Notes: generated from the sequence alone by a model not told the origin. Shown: positions 50,610 through 63,699, counted from the first letter of the stretch. The stretch is DNA of 64,000 nt from Moringa oleifera (GCA_021397835.1 JAJFZO010000734.1:496001-560000), one strand, 5' to 3'. Program-made: numbers and translations.

Positions 50610-50683
50610 CCCTTAGAAGTGGATTCAAACCACTCACATAAGGATTTTCAATCCTTCGGTTTAATCAACTGAGCTACATGAAC
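50610..50683 (-). pseudogene. trnF-GAA: Mitochondrial-type tRNA-Phe(GAA) relic
   Basis: The minus strand carries a 74-nt tRNA-like sequence. The D-arm reads TAGCTCAGTTGATTAA, the anticodon stem-loop is AGGATTGAAAATCCT with anticodon GAA (plus strand 50,647-50,649), and the T-arm reads GTGGTTTGAATCCAC with a T where TTCGAAT is usual. The anticodon and T stems still pair; the acceptor stem does not pair well. It lies about 190 bp from trnP, consistent with the mitochondrial cluster. Confidence 0.9.
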
Positions 50684-51014
50684 CACTTTCCTAAAGTCTG
50701 TTTTCTTTATCGAATAGTGCCCTACCTGAACACTTAACCTAGTAAGGGAAAAGTCCTTTACTAATCAATTTATTAGGCTCGCTTTTTCATCAAGCTTTCG
50801 AGTAGCCCTTTTAATTGCTACTTAATCTCCCAACATGCTCAAGAACCAAGATTCATCCAGTCTTTAGACGGCTATAGGGAGCTTGCTTATAGAAAATAAT
50901 GCACAATAGGCTCTCCACTCTTAGTCACTAAGTAGTGTATTTTTTTCTTTCAGGGAACCCTACGAAGAGGTTCTTTCTCTCACGTAATTTTGCCCATCCG
51001 TTCCACTTTCGTGC
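50684..51014. other. Spacer between trnF and trnS relics
   Basis: There are about 330 bp without a recognised gene or RNA. Confidence 0.5.
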
Positions 51015-51103
51015 CAAAGGAAAAGGAATTCGAACCCAACGATATGATCTTCTTATATGTTGATTTAGCAAAACCAATGCCTTAAGTCATTCAGCCATCC
51101 TTC
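51015..51103 (-). pseudogene. trnS-GCU: Mitochondrial-type tRNA-Ser(GCU) relic
   Basis: The minus strand shows a class II (long variable arm) tRNA-Ser pattern: GGCTGAATGACTTAAGGC (D-arm), an anticodon loop around TTTTGCTAAATC with anticodon GCT (plus strand 51,067-51,069), the variable arm ACATATAAGAAGATCATAT, and TTGGGTTCGAATTCC (T-arm). One extra T lies just 5' of the anticodon and the acceptor stem is damaged, so it is a relic. It completes the P-F-S cluster. Confidence 0.85.
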
Positions 51104-52384
51104 AAGTTATTGATTAAAATTTGTTAGGTAGTTGGTTGCTCGAAGGTTATCTAATTGATCAACTACATAAGTCGTAGTGCGCTAACACATATACTTTTCC
51201 TTTATTTATGAGACAGACCCCATCTAAATCTACCCAACATCCAAGCCATCAAAATCTGCCACATTTTTCCTTGGGTGATGAACTTTACCAATCTTTGCCT
51301 CTAACTTGATCATTTTTGAAATATCTGGTTCAAAAGGGCTAGGAGAGAAGACACAACCAAGCTAAGCCTTTACCCACCTGAATTGAATTCATATGTCCTT
51401 CGTCTAGTTAAGATTTCCTAGATTGTGACACTTTTATTACATCATGGAAAAGTCCATTCTTGTCATGATCAATCCACATCTTACTGTAGTGCCTAAAGAA
51501 CCTTAGCAACTAAGGCTAGCTTACTAAGGCAAAGGAATTTCTTGTTGATTACATGAGCTAGTCAGCCTTTTTCTTGCATTTATCTGCCTATTTAATCTTT
51601 TAAATAGGCAATGTTACTAAAAAAAAAAAAATTGTTTTATATAGGAATGAGACATGGCTTAGCTTTTCTTAACTCTAAGAACGGAATAGCTATCTGATCT
51701 GGCTTAACTCATGAACTCTTAAACAGGAAGATTCCTAGCTACTTAGACTTGTAAGACAAGAGCTACTACCTAAAAGAAGAAGAGCTAATATTCGTCCAAT
51801 GCGCAGCAAAGAGAAGATAGAAGATAACATCAAAGTCTATAACAAAAATAGGGTAAGGAGTTAAGTCAGTCCATAAACATTAACTAGACTTTGATGGTTA
51901 ATAACTGCTTACTTCTTTGAAACGTTATATCTTGCTTAGTACGAGTTTTACATTAATAAATGAATAGTTGGGTGATATCAAATCCTATGTCCAAAAATAA
52001 AGCACCATTATTTGATTAGGCTAAAGAAAGACTTCAAGACAAAAAGCTTAGATGTGAGGAAAGGTTGAAATGACAAGAAGAGAGCTTAGTAAATAGATAA
52101 CACCAGAGGGAGGAAATTTTTGCAAATAAGGAAGCATGTTGACTCTGAAAGGAAGCTCACGAGAGGGAAAGAAAGAAAGAAAAAAACTAATGACATTCAT
52201 CCCAAGCTAATTGCTTCTTTCGAGATAGCAGTGAAAGAGGAAAATGCTTTGCCTTTTGATGTAGTTTCAAGTCTTCAATGTCCCTCGGAGATTGATAAGA
52301 GTCAGAATAGGTATTAATAGAGTTGTAGAATGGGATTGATGATGAACGGGCCGAGGCCCCCAAATCTTTTAGTTTGGGAACCAA
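51104..52384. other. No recognised gene up to the start of copy B
   Basis: Short frames only (for example 52,120-52,317, plus). If the segmental duplication extends left of copy A, this stretch would match sequence outside the window, so it may belong to copy B. Confidence 0.4.
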
Positions 52385-53404
52385 GTTTAACCCTTTTTTA
52401 TTTTTTGCATGAGATTTTATTACACTGTACACAATAAGCAAAAGACTAAGCATAAATCTTAATGATTTTTAATTTTGGTATTTCGACATGTGATTCACTG
52501 CTGTAAGCTCCTTCTTTTATAGTAACACTTGAGGGAGGTGGTTCAACTACCTTTTTCATCGTATTTATGAATGGAACATCAAATTAAAAATTTCTTTATC
52601 TTTTATTACCATGCCATTGATGAAGATTCATAGCTTGGGAAAAGTCTTGAAATCTCACCTTCTAGCATTGTCATAAAGTGTTGACAGAGCAGAGCGATAG
52701 GACCCACTTTAAGAGAGAGTGCAGGGGAAAGACCCAAAGATAGAGAAATGGGCAACGAGGTTATATCACTTTAAAAGAGGTACTGATAGCGAACCATAAG
52801 CCCTAGCTTTAAGTCAAAGAAACAAGCAATCGTGCGCCTAGAATAGAAAGATATTTCACTTTAAAATTGTTACTAAAAGCATTATAAGCACACTTCCTAT
52901 GTAAGCAAACCAAACCTGAAAAAGCACCTCTTTTTTGGCTAGCCTTGCAAGAGCGAATTTGCAGGACAATAGAATTAAGTATCAAGGCTGTAAGGTAAAA
53001 GGAAGGTTCCTATGTGTAGGAAAGATTTTTCACCATCTATTGGGCATTCGTCTCTATCTCACTTTCTCAACTTATACTTATGATAGGCAAGCTCAAAGTC
53101 AGAAATTTATCTTTAGATATCCTTCTCTTTTAATTTTTGGTATTCAGCTGTCTTCCTTGGTTTCACCCTATCATTCATGAAGCAAATCACTGGGAAGGGC
53201 GTTTCTCAAGCTTAAAGCAAGAGTTTTTGACCTTTCACATCAATCGACAAACAAAATTCCTAGTAAAAAGCCACTTTCTTTTTTTGAAAATAAACACATT
53301 GAAAGATCTTTGATCTCACCTTTCAATAAGTCCAACAAATCACCTTTTCCTACTAAATTCTATCTATCTTTGCCTATTTCTTCCATTTGCTGAGCTTTAA
53401 GCTC

Positions 53405-54092
53405 CTCTGGCAAATCATGATATATGCATGCTGGTTACTCTACTTTAGTAGTGTGTTAACTAGTAGTCCACTAATGATTTAGGATTTGGTGCTGACACCT
53501 ATCTTACTAACTATAAGCCTTTTGAAAAAATATATGTATTAGGGTATATTCCTTTTTTGTTTTTCTTTTTTACAACTTTATGAAAGACTTCGTGACTTGG
53601 GAAGTCCTAAGACTAGGGTCAAGTACAACATGTAGATTGTCAAAAAGGTCGTTTTCCTGCTTGCAGAAATCCTTTTTTGATAATCTACTTCATGAATGTT
53701 AGGGATTAATAAAAGAACTAGATGTATCATTTTAGCATATCATAAACGAGCCTGCTTATTGCTAGCCCTATAATCGTTCATCAACTTCAAGGCGAGTTTG
53801 AAAGCTTGACAATTGACTTTTGAGAGCCCTTCTTGGACTTAGCTCTTTCATAAAAGCAGAGTAGACAATATGTCTAGTAGTCTATTAGGAGCAAAGAGGA
53901 GCTTGTCAAGCAAAGGAGGTGGGTTCAACTATTCCACCAATCCGGAGCAATGTCCCCATGCTATGTTCTTATCTCAAGGCAACTCTGCTATCTTCGCCTT
54001 ATTGTCTGCCTTTACTTAGTCTTTTTTTTTTCTTGAAAAAAGAAAAGAAATCCTTCCTTTAAGCTTTCATTGGAAAGATCATAAAGAATTAG
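53405..54092. other. About 690 bp present only in copy B
   Basis: Copy A reads straight from the GAGCTCTAAGCTCC word near 1,010-1,023 into the ATTGATGGACTTTCG word, while copy B has about 690 bp between the matching points. The junction shows a shared TCC. No terminal repeats are visible, so a deletion in copy A at microhomology is as likely as an insertion in B. Confidence 0.75.
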
Positions 54093-55440
54093 TCCACCGA
54101 TGGACTTTCATGTGAAGGATATTTTCTTAGTGTTTAATGGCATGTTTATGATCCAGTTGTAAAACTATTACCATATGAATGTCCTCCTCATTGCTTTAGG
54201 ACTAGGCTGATAAATCAAATAACTTTATGTTAACAACACCTTTCACTTACAACATTCATGGGAATTAATGAGCTGCCCTACAACAAATAAGAATAATAAG
54301 ACTCTATGGCTTAACAAGTTCCTTCCCCACTAAATCCTTACTTGGGCCTTGACAGGGTAAGAGTAGTTATGTTGACATGAGTCTTTCCTTTGCAAGAAGG
54401 TTGCATTGCTTTCGTGTGAAGATTAAGGACTTGTAGACGACATAATTAACTCATGTTAGGAAGGATTTATATGAGGTGGCGAGATGTTGAATCGTTAATA
54501 GTCTTCTTTTTGTGGGTAATGCATGGGACTTCGATCTAAGTTGAGCTAGCCCTAGTATGGACAGCCCTAAGTGTAGGGACCTTAACCATATGATTTTGAT
54601 CTTTGATATGGCTATTCCTAGTCATATGTTAATTTTATTTTTTGAAATGCTTCACCAAGCCTTCAAATGTAGATTCTTCCAAAGATAGATTAACTAATAG
54701 GTATGTTCGAATTGGAGGTCTTTAGCTTAGGCCTCCCTATTTCCTTCTAATCTAACTTGTTGGTGGTGGGCATGTGTGAGAATCCCTTTCCTTCTACTGT
54801 TATGAGTGCTGACTATCTTCCAAATCTTATTACCTTCTACTATCGCATATGGTGCTGGTAGGCCATCATATGTGTATGGTTAATGCTGAATTAGTATGTC
54901 TAAAGTTGCCCTCAACTCTAATTTAAGTGTAATGAGCTGTATGGACATTCCATCTAATCTCGTAGTGAATAGACAGTTGTTTGCTTTGAAATAGTCTTGA
55001 TGCAGTTCATGAACTAAGTAACCTGGATTTGAATATAGCTATTATAGGTATGCCCAATACCCAAGCTCTCTTTTTCTAGTTTCCAAGAGGTGTCAATATA
55101 GAAAGAACAATACCGATCATCCCTTTAGAGATGCCTAAAGGGCATAAAACCAAAAGAAGAGATAGAGCTAGGCTTAAAGATGGCACAGTTCTCACTTTCT
55201 CGCTTTGATTAGATGGCCATTGTCAGGGTACTGGAACTAGCGTGTGGTGCCTCCTTTTTATTCTTTAACTGCTGTCGATCCTCGTGATCTTAAATAGTAA
55301 TTCCTTGGTTACCCTTAAGTCTTGATGTCATGTTTTTTATTATTGCTTCCTTTTAGAGTGTAGGTGGATCCTATCTCCTCCTCTTTTTTTCTTTGGTTCT
55401 TATGCGTGTACGAGGTTTAGCATTGGCTTTGTTGTCAAGG

Positions 55441-55802
55441 CGAAAGTAATGTGCTTTTGCACTCCTTCTATGGCTCATTATGCTTGGCCTAACTCGACTT
55501 ACTTGTTTTAACTCTATTGACATCTATTTTGGTGTCAAGACCAGTAGCAACAATAAGGTCACTTAAGATTTGTTCCAAAAGAGATATATGTGAAAGGGTT
55601 TCAATTCCTTTTAAGAGGGACTTACATCGGCTTTGGTTAACAGAGTTGCCTTCCACTCAACCATGTGAAATAAGACTTCATATACCCCTAATTCTTCGAT
55701 TAGTGTGACTTACGGGGGCTCTACATTGAAAGCTTTGTGGTTAATGATCGAAAAAGTAACCAAATCTCGTCACACTTTTTAGTTCATCTTAGTAATACAA
55801 GG
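55441..55802. other. About 360 bp present only in copy B, bounded by CAAGG
   Basis: CAAGG occurs at 55,436-55,440 and again at 55,798-55,802, while copy A has one CAAGG at 2,421-2,425 and none of the sequence between. This fits either an insertion with a 5-bp target duplication or loss from copy A by recombination at CAAGG. A 63-codon frame lies inside (55,517-55,708), without a recognised motif. Confidence 0.75.
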
Positions 55803-58609
55803 AAGAAGCCTATGTGGTAGGTTCGACTGCTATAAAAGTGCACATTAATTATCAATCAACTCATTTTCATTCAAGGGATTTAATCTACTATGATATTTTT
55901 TTCACGATCTTGATTGAATGAATTAACTATTTCATTTTATAGAAATGTAATCGACTATATGATATCTCTTTTCTAAGTGTGAGAGATTGTAAGGGTCATA
56001 TTTTGTCTTCTTTGAAAGATGGGAACGAAAGATCAATTCTAACAATACATTTTTGCAGCCTAGAACCGAAAGAGAGAGCGTCAACAAGCTATTCAGTTAA
56101 TCTCAAAGAGCTAACGTCCATGGAAAAATACAAGATAAACATCCAAAGCAACATTAGCTGAACTAATGTATCAAGTTTCTGATACAACATATCTAGTTTA
56201 TCCTAAAGCAACATTTCTCAAAGTAGCATTCCCATAAACAGAGGATGAAACCCTTGCTTATTTGTCCTAATAAGGGTTTATGAATCACTCAGACAAGCCT
56301 TTTTAGCCATATCTAAATTGGTATCCTTATCCATATCTTTATGCGTAGGGGCATCGAAATCTAAATCTATAAAAAGAATTTGGGAATCCTCATTTAAACC
56401 GATATTAGCTAAATCTAGCATAGTGGGTCTTGTTTCGATATGAGAATAAATCTCTTTAAAAGGCATCTCGATGAAAGAGGATTAAGAACCATAAGGCGAG
56501 TATCAAAATGCTAGCACAAACAACTCACACAGACACGCATGATAAGGTGTGTGGGGCCAACCAAGCCACTACTTTTAGTAGATATAGGTCTAGATGACAT
56601 AAGAGCCTGCCACTGAAACCCAACCCTTAAGGGGTTAAGGTCCAAGGGGCATACTGCTAAAAATGTCTCTTTACCCAAGGGTCCGATTTCACACAAGCAT
56701 AACTTCTCTAATAATGAGAGAAACTTTGCACAAATGGCTAAAGTCCTTTCTTTTCGAAAAACCTATTAACTTCACAAAGAAAAAATAAGTAAGGTAGAGA
56801 TTAAGTTAAGCATAAAATTTTTAAGAATTAAAGGATCGAACTTCTTAATACTTGCGAGGAGCCGATGCAATTAGGATAAAAGCTTGCCATGGCTTCCAAG
56901 CGAGCTGTGTCAGGTAATAGTTCTTAATATGCTAACCTAGTAACACACCACTACTCTAAATTGAATCTATTTGAATAGCTTGAAATGCTCTTATTTGAGC
57001 TAGCCATTACATTTAGAGGTTGAGACAAGAGATTTTACTTCCTTTTAATCGATAGTGAGAAGGCCATGCCACCCATGAGAACTTTATCTCACTATACTAT
57101 TTTTTTTTTTTTTTGAATTGTATTTTCCTTGCGTGCATAACTACTAAGCTTAAGTGTGGCTAGTTGATCCTGTATTTATAACTTCGAGTGAAGAAGTCTA
57201 TGTATTCCTTGAGGAAATAGATCGAATTAGAGTTTTTAGCGTTAACTTATGTCAGTGAAGTGTTTGATGAACATAGGCTTACGAATTGTCCTCAACACCC
57301 AAATTTCTCTATTACCTTCATCCTTAGTGGGTGAAAGAGAGAAAATAACATAGGAACATCAAGTGGAGCAAGGTGAAGCACTATTCAAACCAAATAAGCA
57401 TATAAAACGAGTTAAACTAATAACAATAACCAACCGATTATGAGGGTTGGCCAAGCAAAGGGCACAAAAGATCATTAACTCTTATTGTTATTACAAGCCT
57501 AAAGGCAAAAGGTGGGACATTAATCCAAAGAACGAGTACTGTACAAAGCCCTTCCTCCATGAAAGAAAGGATCAAACAGAATGTAGAAAAGCTAAGATAA
57601 AGTCACTTCCTTAATCACTCAGGTACGACTTTGTTAAGTAAATTAACTCTATCTTTACTAGTAGCCATGGTAGGCATAATTTACTTGAGCTCTTTAAAGC
57701 CTTTCATGTCTCATTTCACTAGTGATTTTTAATAGCTCTTTTTTGAAGCAATAAGAATTCTTTCCTTATGAAAAGGCCTTATTTTCTTGTATGGGCTTTC
57801 CCTAAAGGTGTATGTAATAAGTCTTACCTAGCCAGATCTTAAGATCTCATGGCTTTGTAATCTATAGATGCTTCAAATGAAGTCAAATCTGCTAAATAGG
57901 ACAATCCACTGATCTAGATAGGTGAGTTGGTATATAACGGAAGGAAGAACAAAGGGAAACACGACCAAAAGATGAGTTAACCTAAGCACCCATGAAGAGA
58001 GATTTTGAATATTGAAAAAAGTATGTAAAAGGCCTACAACTAACCTACTTTTGTTTTTTTCTTGTGCATTCAACCATCCTATGGTCAAGCTTTGAACGAA
58101 GCTCACGCTTAGCCCCTTGGTAACCTTTTCTCTTTTGTTAAGGAGACTTGTCAATGATGGTGGTTATTAAAGTGGATCTTTTCCTTTTATCTTGAATAAC
58201 TAGTATCATTAGCCTCCTGGTCCATATTGGGTTTGGCGGAGCGATGTCATGACTTTTAAAAAATTATTAGTTTTCATGTGGCATGACTCGAAGAAAAAGA
58301 TAAATCCAACTTTTAGGGTACTATGAAAAAATTTAAAAATAACAACACAATATAGTGATTGATTTTGTCAATCACTAAATAATGATAGAATAACGACAAA
58401 TTTACTACAAAATAAAAATTTTACCATAGTAACGAAATAATGACAGATTAGCGAGACACATTAGCAACAAACGATATCTTCATCGCTAAATTTATTTTCA
58501 ATTCATTTATTTTAATTTTTAATCAACATAAAAATATATTAATGATCGAATTTTAATCTGTAGCTAATCAAAGATCTAGTAACTATAACGCTTCGGTCAC
58601 TATGTAGGT

Positions 58610-59790
58610 AATGCAACTTAGTGACCACCCCATAGATAGTCGCGAAGGCTACAAGCTTGCTACCTTCGGAGGAAGCCATGGCCACAAACTTAATTGTTGC
58701 CTTCATAGGTAGCCATGCATGGCCGTCACAAAAGCAAGCTGGCGACTAGCTTGCTGTCTTCGTAGGTAGCCATGCATGGCAGTTACAGAAGCAAGTTAGT
58801 TGTCATCATGTCGCCTTGTAAGGCAGCAATGCATAGCCATCGCTAAAAGAAGCTGGCCACCAACTTGTTGCCTTCAAAGGCACCAAGCATGGCCGTCGGT
58901 CATGGAAGCAAGCTGGTGGCACAAGCAAGCTGCTAACCAACTTGCTGCCTTCTAAGGCAGCCGTGCATGGCTGCCTTATAAGCAATCTAGTCGCCAAGCC
59001 TTCCTAGATAGCCACGTATGGCTACGAGCTTACTGCCTTAATTCCTGTCATGGCCATGACCTTCGAAGGTGACTATGATGGCCACGAAAAAGATAGCCAT
59101 GGCCTTCAAAGGTAATAGCCATGACCATGAAGGTAGCAGTGGCCTTCGAAAGCAACTGCTATGGTCGCAAAAAAGGTAGCCAAAGGCAGCCACAATACCC
59201 ATAAAGGTAGCCACGGCACCTACGAAGGCAACCACGACCGCCCACGAAGGCAGCCATCGTGCTTATGAAGGTAGAAAAAGGCATCCACGAAGGCAGCCAT
59301 GGTCGCCCATGAAGGCAGCCACGGTTACCCATGAAGGTGGCCATGGCTTGGAAGGTGGCAGCCATGGCCTCGAAGGCAATAGCCATGGCCTTCGGAGGTG
59401 GCAACGATGGGCAACATGACAGCAAAGTAGCCATGACTACCACGAAAGCCTTCATGCATGGCCATGAAGGCAGCCATGGCTGCCCCAAAGGCCTCCATGC
59501 GTGGCTGTGAAGGCTGCCATGGCCGCCGCCAAAACGTCCATGCATGGCCGTGAAGGCAACCATGCCTACCGCTAAAGCGTTCACGCATGGCTGCAATGGC
59601 TGCCATGGCCTTCGAAGGTGGCAGCAATGGCTGTTGCAAAAGTGTCCATGAGTGGCCGCGAAGGTAGTTGTAGCATTCAAATCTGGCAGCCATGGCCTTC
59701 TAAAGTAGTAGCCATGGCCACCACAAAAGCGCCCATGCATGGCCTCAAAGGTGATAACCATGGTCGGAAGGCATTGCTACCTTTGATTGA
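58610..59790. repeat. GC-rich minisatellite, 43-bp unit, inside CACTA copy B
   Basis: Same unit family as 5,290-6,290. In-phase 43-bp units start at 59,466, 59,509 and 59,552. The block is about 180 bp longer than in copy A and the unit order differs, so units were gained, lost or converted after the segmental duplication. A 200-codon minus-strand frame (59,159-59,761) is open across it, built from repeated residues (His, Gly, Trp, Pro, Ala, Met). I treat that frame as a by-product of the repeat. Confidence 0.85.
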
Positions 59791-59919
59791 TTTTACTTTC
59801 ACTATGGAGGCAACGACGGATTATAGCTCCATCACTAAATTTCACTTCTAGTGACCACCACTTACTTTTGTTACCAAGTGCTTATAAATTAAAACCCTAA
59901 TTTTTTTTTCCTTTTGCGC

Positions 59920-60230
59920 GAGTGCCATTTCCTTTTCCCCCATTTCTATTGTTGTCTCTGCTTCTGTCTTCTTAAACTGTTTCCTTTTCGCCCATTCCAT
60001 TTCCTCTCTAACTTTATTGTTGTCTCTGTATCTATCTATATACACGATTCTTAAAATTTTCATTTTAGTAGTGAGCGACACTGTGTTTTCTTTATTTATC
60101 TTGCTATCTTAAAGCCAAGTCTTTACTGCTCTCTCCCTGCTTGACGTCTTGGTGTGTACCATTTTCTCCTCTATTTTCTTCACTATGAACAAGAATATTC
60201 TTTTTCCTCTTTACTTGATAATTTATGAAG
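59920..60230 (+). other. CT-rich leader-like stretch in CACTA copy B
   Basis: Pyrimidine-rich plus strand matching 6,395-6,720 of copy A, between the minisatellite and the AT-rich array. Confidence 0.4.
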
Positions 60231-60289
60231 TTAATTGTTGAAATTATTGATAATGATATTAATGATTAGAAAATATTGTATTGGAAATA

Positions 60290-61040
60290 TGATTAGATTT
60301 GGTAATTATAGAACTATTTTAGATTTGAAATAAATTGTTTAGTTATTTATTTTACGTTTTAATAAATTTAATTTATGGTTTGTTATTAGGTAATTATTGA
60401 ATTTGGTTGTAATTTAAGATAAATATTTTAATTAGATTTTTATGAAAGTTAAATTAGTTAGATATTTATTAAATTTTATAATTATTAATTTTATTTGTTA
60501 ATAAATTTAGTTTATGTTAAATTATTTAGAAAATAATCTAATTAGTTTGTGATGTAAGATAAATAAGTTAATTAGAGTTTTACGGAATTTAAATTAGTTG
60601 GGTGTCAATTAAATTCTATAATTGTTAATTTCATAGGTTAATTAAAAATTTTGTTTATATTGAATTAGATAGATAGCTGTTTAATATAATATAATTTGAG
60701 ATAAATAATTTAATTAGATTTTTATGAAATTTAAATTAGTTAAATGTTAATTAAATTTTGCAATTGTTAATTTTATTTGTTAATAAAATTAGTCAATTTG
60801 TTATTGATTACATAGATAATAGTTTAATTACATTGTAATTTCATGACATAAATAAGTTAATTAATTAGATTTTTATGAAAATTAATTTACTTAGATGTTG
60901 ATTAAATTTTAAAGCTGTTAATTTTATTTTCTTCAATTAAATTTAGTTTATGTTAATTACATATTTACATATAAATGATTATTACTAATATTGAAGAAAT
61001 TTATTTATATGTTAATCAATTAAATTAATCTATTATATGA
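60290..61040. repeat. AT-rich degenerate array in CACTA copy B
   Basis: Matches the roughly 143-bp-period AT-rich array of copy A (6,770-7,490) in order and length, with scattered substitutions. Confidence 0.7.
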
Positions 61041-61204
61041 TAATCATAAAGTGTTATTGTTAGCAAAGTTAGACTTCACACATATTCTTTAGATACACCA
61101 TTTGAGAATTATTAGTGAATATTTATTATCGGTCATGTGTTTGTACGTGCATCAAAATAAATTGTTTAATAATAATTCTTGAATTATCCAAATCGAATAG
61201 TTTA

Positions 61205-61324
61205 GAGGAGCGTAGGACTTTAGATAAGAGATTGTAGGAGAAACGTAAGGCGAGGGAGCATGATCGCATACGCTTGGAAACTGAATTGCAAGAGCACTTA
61301 CAGAGAAAGATTGATATGAATTAA
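61205..61324 (+). pseudogene. Broken coiled-coil ORF remnant in CACTA copy B
   Basis: About 40 codons remain of the coiled-coil frame seen at 7,746 in copy A, including an EHDRIRLETELQEHLQRK block. An in-frame TAG (61,235-61,237) interrupts it and a TAA ends it at 61,322-61,324, after which the sequence jumps to the right subterminal repeats. The conserved frame with mostly conservative replacements supports past coding by the element. An upstream block present in copy A (about 7,700-7,760) is missing. Confidence 0.5.
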
Positions 61325-63141
61325 AAATAATTATATTAATGACAGATTTATTAGTCCCTAATCAATTTGTAGTGAAGCTTCTGAGTGCAGCAACAGATTC
61401 TTATTAGTCGTTAAAATAATAACAGATAGTAGTCTGTCGCTAAAACAACAATAGAATAGAATGTATCTTTAAATTAACGATAGACAAGAATCCATCGTTA
61501 AAGTAGTGATGAATATTATTCTGTCGCTATCTTTATTGACAGATGTAAATCGATTACTAATTTAGCGATGGATTCACAGTCACTAAATCTGATGTTTTTA
61601 GTGGGGAAGTAAGGAAAAGGAATGGATAGAAAGAGCTTGTTCAAGAAGGGTAGGTAATGGGGAAGCGAAGTAATTGTATTGGTTCGATTAGAAAATGGCC
61701 AATAATGCTTGTTAAAGATTTTAGATTCAAGCAGCTCATTGCTAGGCAATCAATCAAGCTAAGAGAAAAAAGTAATAGTTCTTCCAATCAAGCAAGCGAC
61801 AAACCAATTCCAACTATTGCAATGATAGCCATCAAAGCAAGAAGTATTAACTTGTAGGATTAATTAAGAAGAGCGAAACTTAACAAGTCTCGCAACTACT
61901 AAGCTAATAGGTGGCTTTAAAAAATGGCTATCGTGTCTGTGGTTTGCTATGATTTGGTGGGAAGCTGAAAGTGAAGAAAGCTTAGTGTAAGCAACAGAGG
62001 TAATCAAATAGTAATCGAAGTCGAAGGTCTGATGCCACTTAGTGGCGAATTCAACCAATATAAAAAGTAACCTTAGCACTTTCCTAGGCCAATCTACTTG
62101 CCTGTTTTCTCTCATTTCTTTATACTACTTTAAATTTCTACCAACCACTTTAGTTCAATGAAGGTAATCCCTTTTTGACATCTTAAAACCAACCACTCTA
62201 TCCTTAAGTTTTTATATTAATTCTTGCCCTTTCTTCTAATTTAAGTAAGCTGCTTGCTCTTTTTTCATGCCTGCAAGCTTGGCAATCTTTCTGGGAACAT
62301 ACACTTGATGACCACTTACTTAACTTAGTTCATTCCTTCCTAAGAGAAGATGCAAAAACTCAAAACTTTTTTAGGAAAGAAAAAGTCATTTTACAAGTCT
62401 AAATGTCCCAACAGAGAGTATGGATATCATTGTCTGAAAAATGCATCTTGCTTAGGTTAGAGCAAATGCCAGTATAGTTGCTATTTTTATACCATTATTA
62501 GTAGATTGAATGCTCCTCTTTCTCATCTTTCAGAGTAGATCTTTTCTTAGTCGAGTTAGATCCACACTGCGAGTTAATCTTTCATTTTTTCGGACCTTTA
62601 CTTTACTAATAAGGGTTTGCTACCCTTATATGCTTTAAGCTTATTGACACTTCAAACTCGTGCCTTCATATCTTGCCTTTGCTTTTTCTTAGCTTACATG
62701 CTGATGAGCTCTTTCTCTTAAGTTCTATGACTCGAGTAATAAGAGCTCTACAATAAAACGCAAAAGAACGCCATCTCTTTATTAAGTTGCCTTATCTTTT
62801 CAGTGTTCGAATGGCTTAACCTAATAATATTTGTATCGGTATCTCATTCTGATGGCTTTCCTTGCACAATTTGTCTTTGGGTGATAATTTTTATAGTCCA
62901 CTGGTAAGATAAATGCTTTTTGTTGGCCCCTTTTTTTTCGTCTCTGTCTTTTTTATATAAAAACCTTTTTACTCTTTCTTATGCCTTTGATTAAGAGTTA
63001 CTTTTTCTTATTTTATTTGTTATCTTACTTCTCGAGATTTGAAGGTTATTTGCTGCAACTGCTTTCCATGTTAAATCCAAAGGTAACTTGATTTCTCTTT
63101 ATTAGCCTCCATCCTCAAAATTGTACTATTTCTATTACTTT
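61325..63141. other. CACTA right end and flank in copy B; no gene recognised
   Basis: The right subterminal repeats run to 61,603. Beyond them the sequence follows copy A (8,302-9,746), including the open plus-strand patch at 61,772-61,861. Opposite-strand frames such as 61,864-62,115 only partly match copy A. Confidence 0.45.
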
Positions 63142-63363
63142 TCAAAATGGGTTCTTGGTTTCTGATCTTCTCATTATGGTATCCCATCCCTTTCCTTGAC
63201 ATCTAAAAGTGAGTTTATCCGCTTTATCTAAGACATCTTTTGCATGGGCTGAATCTCTACACCCTCCAACCATTTTGTCATTCACGGGAATTTCCTTTGC
63301 TTGCATTTGGCTTCCTCTTTTCGGTACTGCAAGTATTTGTTTGGGATTAGGTTGTTTCATCAT
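63142..63363 (-). pseudogene. Shortened copy of the conserved hypothetical ORF, copy B
   Basis: The counterpart of 9,747-10,076, starting MMKQPNPKQI. The frame is 73 codons: it matches through the Gly-Lys-Gly-Trp-Asp patch, has a 12-base in-frame deletion, then reaches a stop; related sequence continues beyond with stops. Function unknown. It lies, as in copy A, downstream of the Rep-like fragment on the same strand. Confidence 0.4.
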
Positions 63364-63699
63364 TACTTAGGTTTACTTCTCTCATTCCGATCCAATGCTG
63401 TGGTGCTCCATTGGCAAGTCTGTGAAATAGAGCAATCATAGTAACTTTTTACAATTTTTTTGTTCTTAAAGAGGCTCTGACCTCTTCTTAATTTAATTGA
63501 CTATTCTTCAATGTTATTCTTCATCTGATTAAGTATAAGACTTTTTTGATTTTTTCACGGGGATTTTTTTTTGTTTTTTTCATTTTCCTTTCTTTTCTTT
63601 TTTTTAAGGAAAATAATTTAAAAGAAATAAAAACCTATTTCATTGTATTAGAGCTTTATCTTAGGCGTTAACATGATTTTGGCATACTGGCTTTGTTTC

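Larger units (their letters stand above)
58319..61603 (+). mobile_element. CACTA-type transposon, non-autonomous, copy B
   Basis: This is the duplicate of the element at 5,004-8,301. The right end reads TTTTTAGTG followed by GGG (61,604-61,606). The left end is worn to TACTATGAAAAAA, preceded by GGG (58,316-58,318). So copy B keeps the intact TAGTG end and copy A the intact CACTA end. Internal order is the same, but the minisatellite is longer and the coiled-coil region is shorter and broken. Length is 3,285 bp. Confidence 0.85.
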
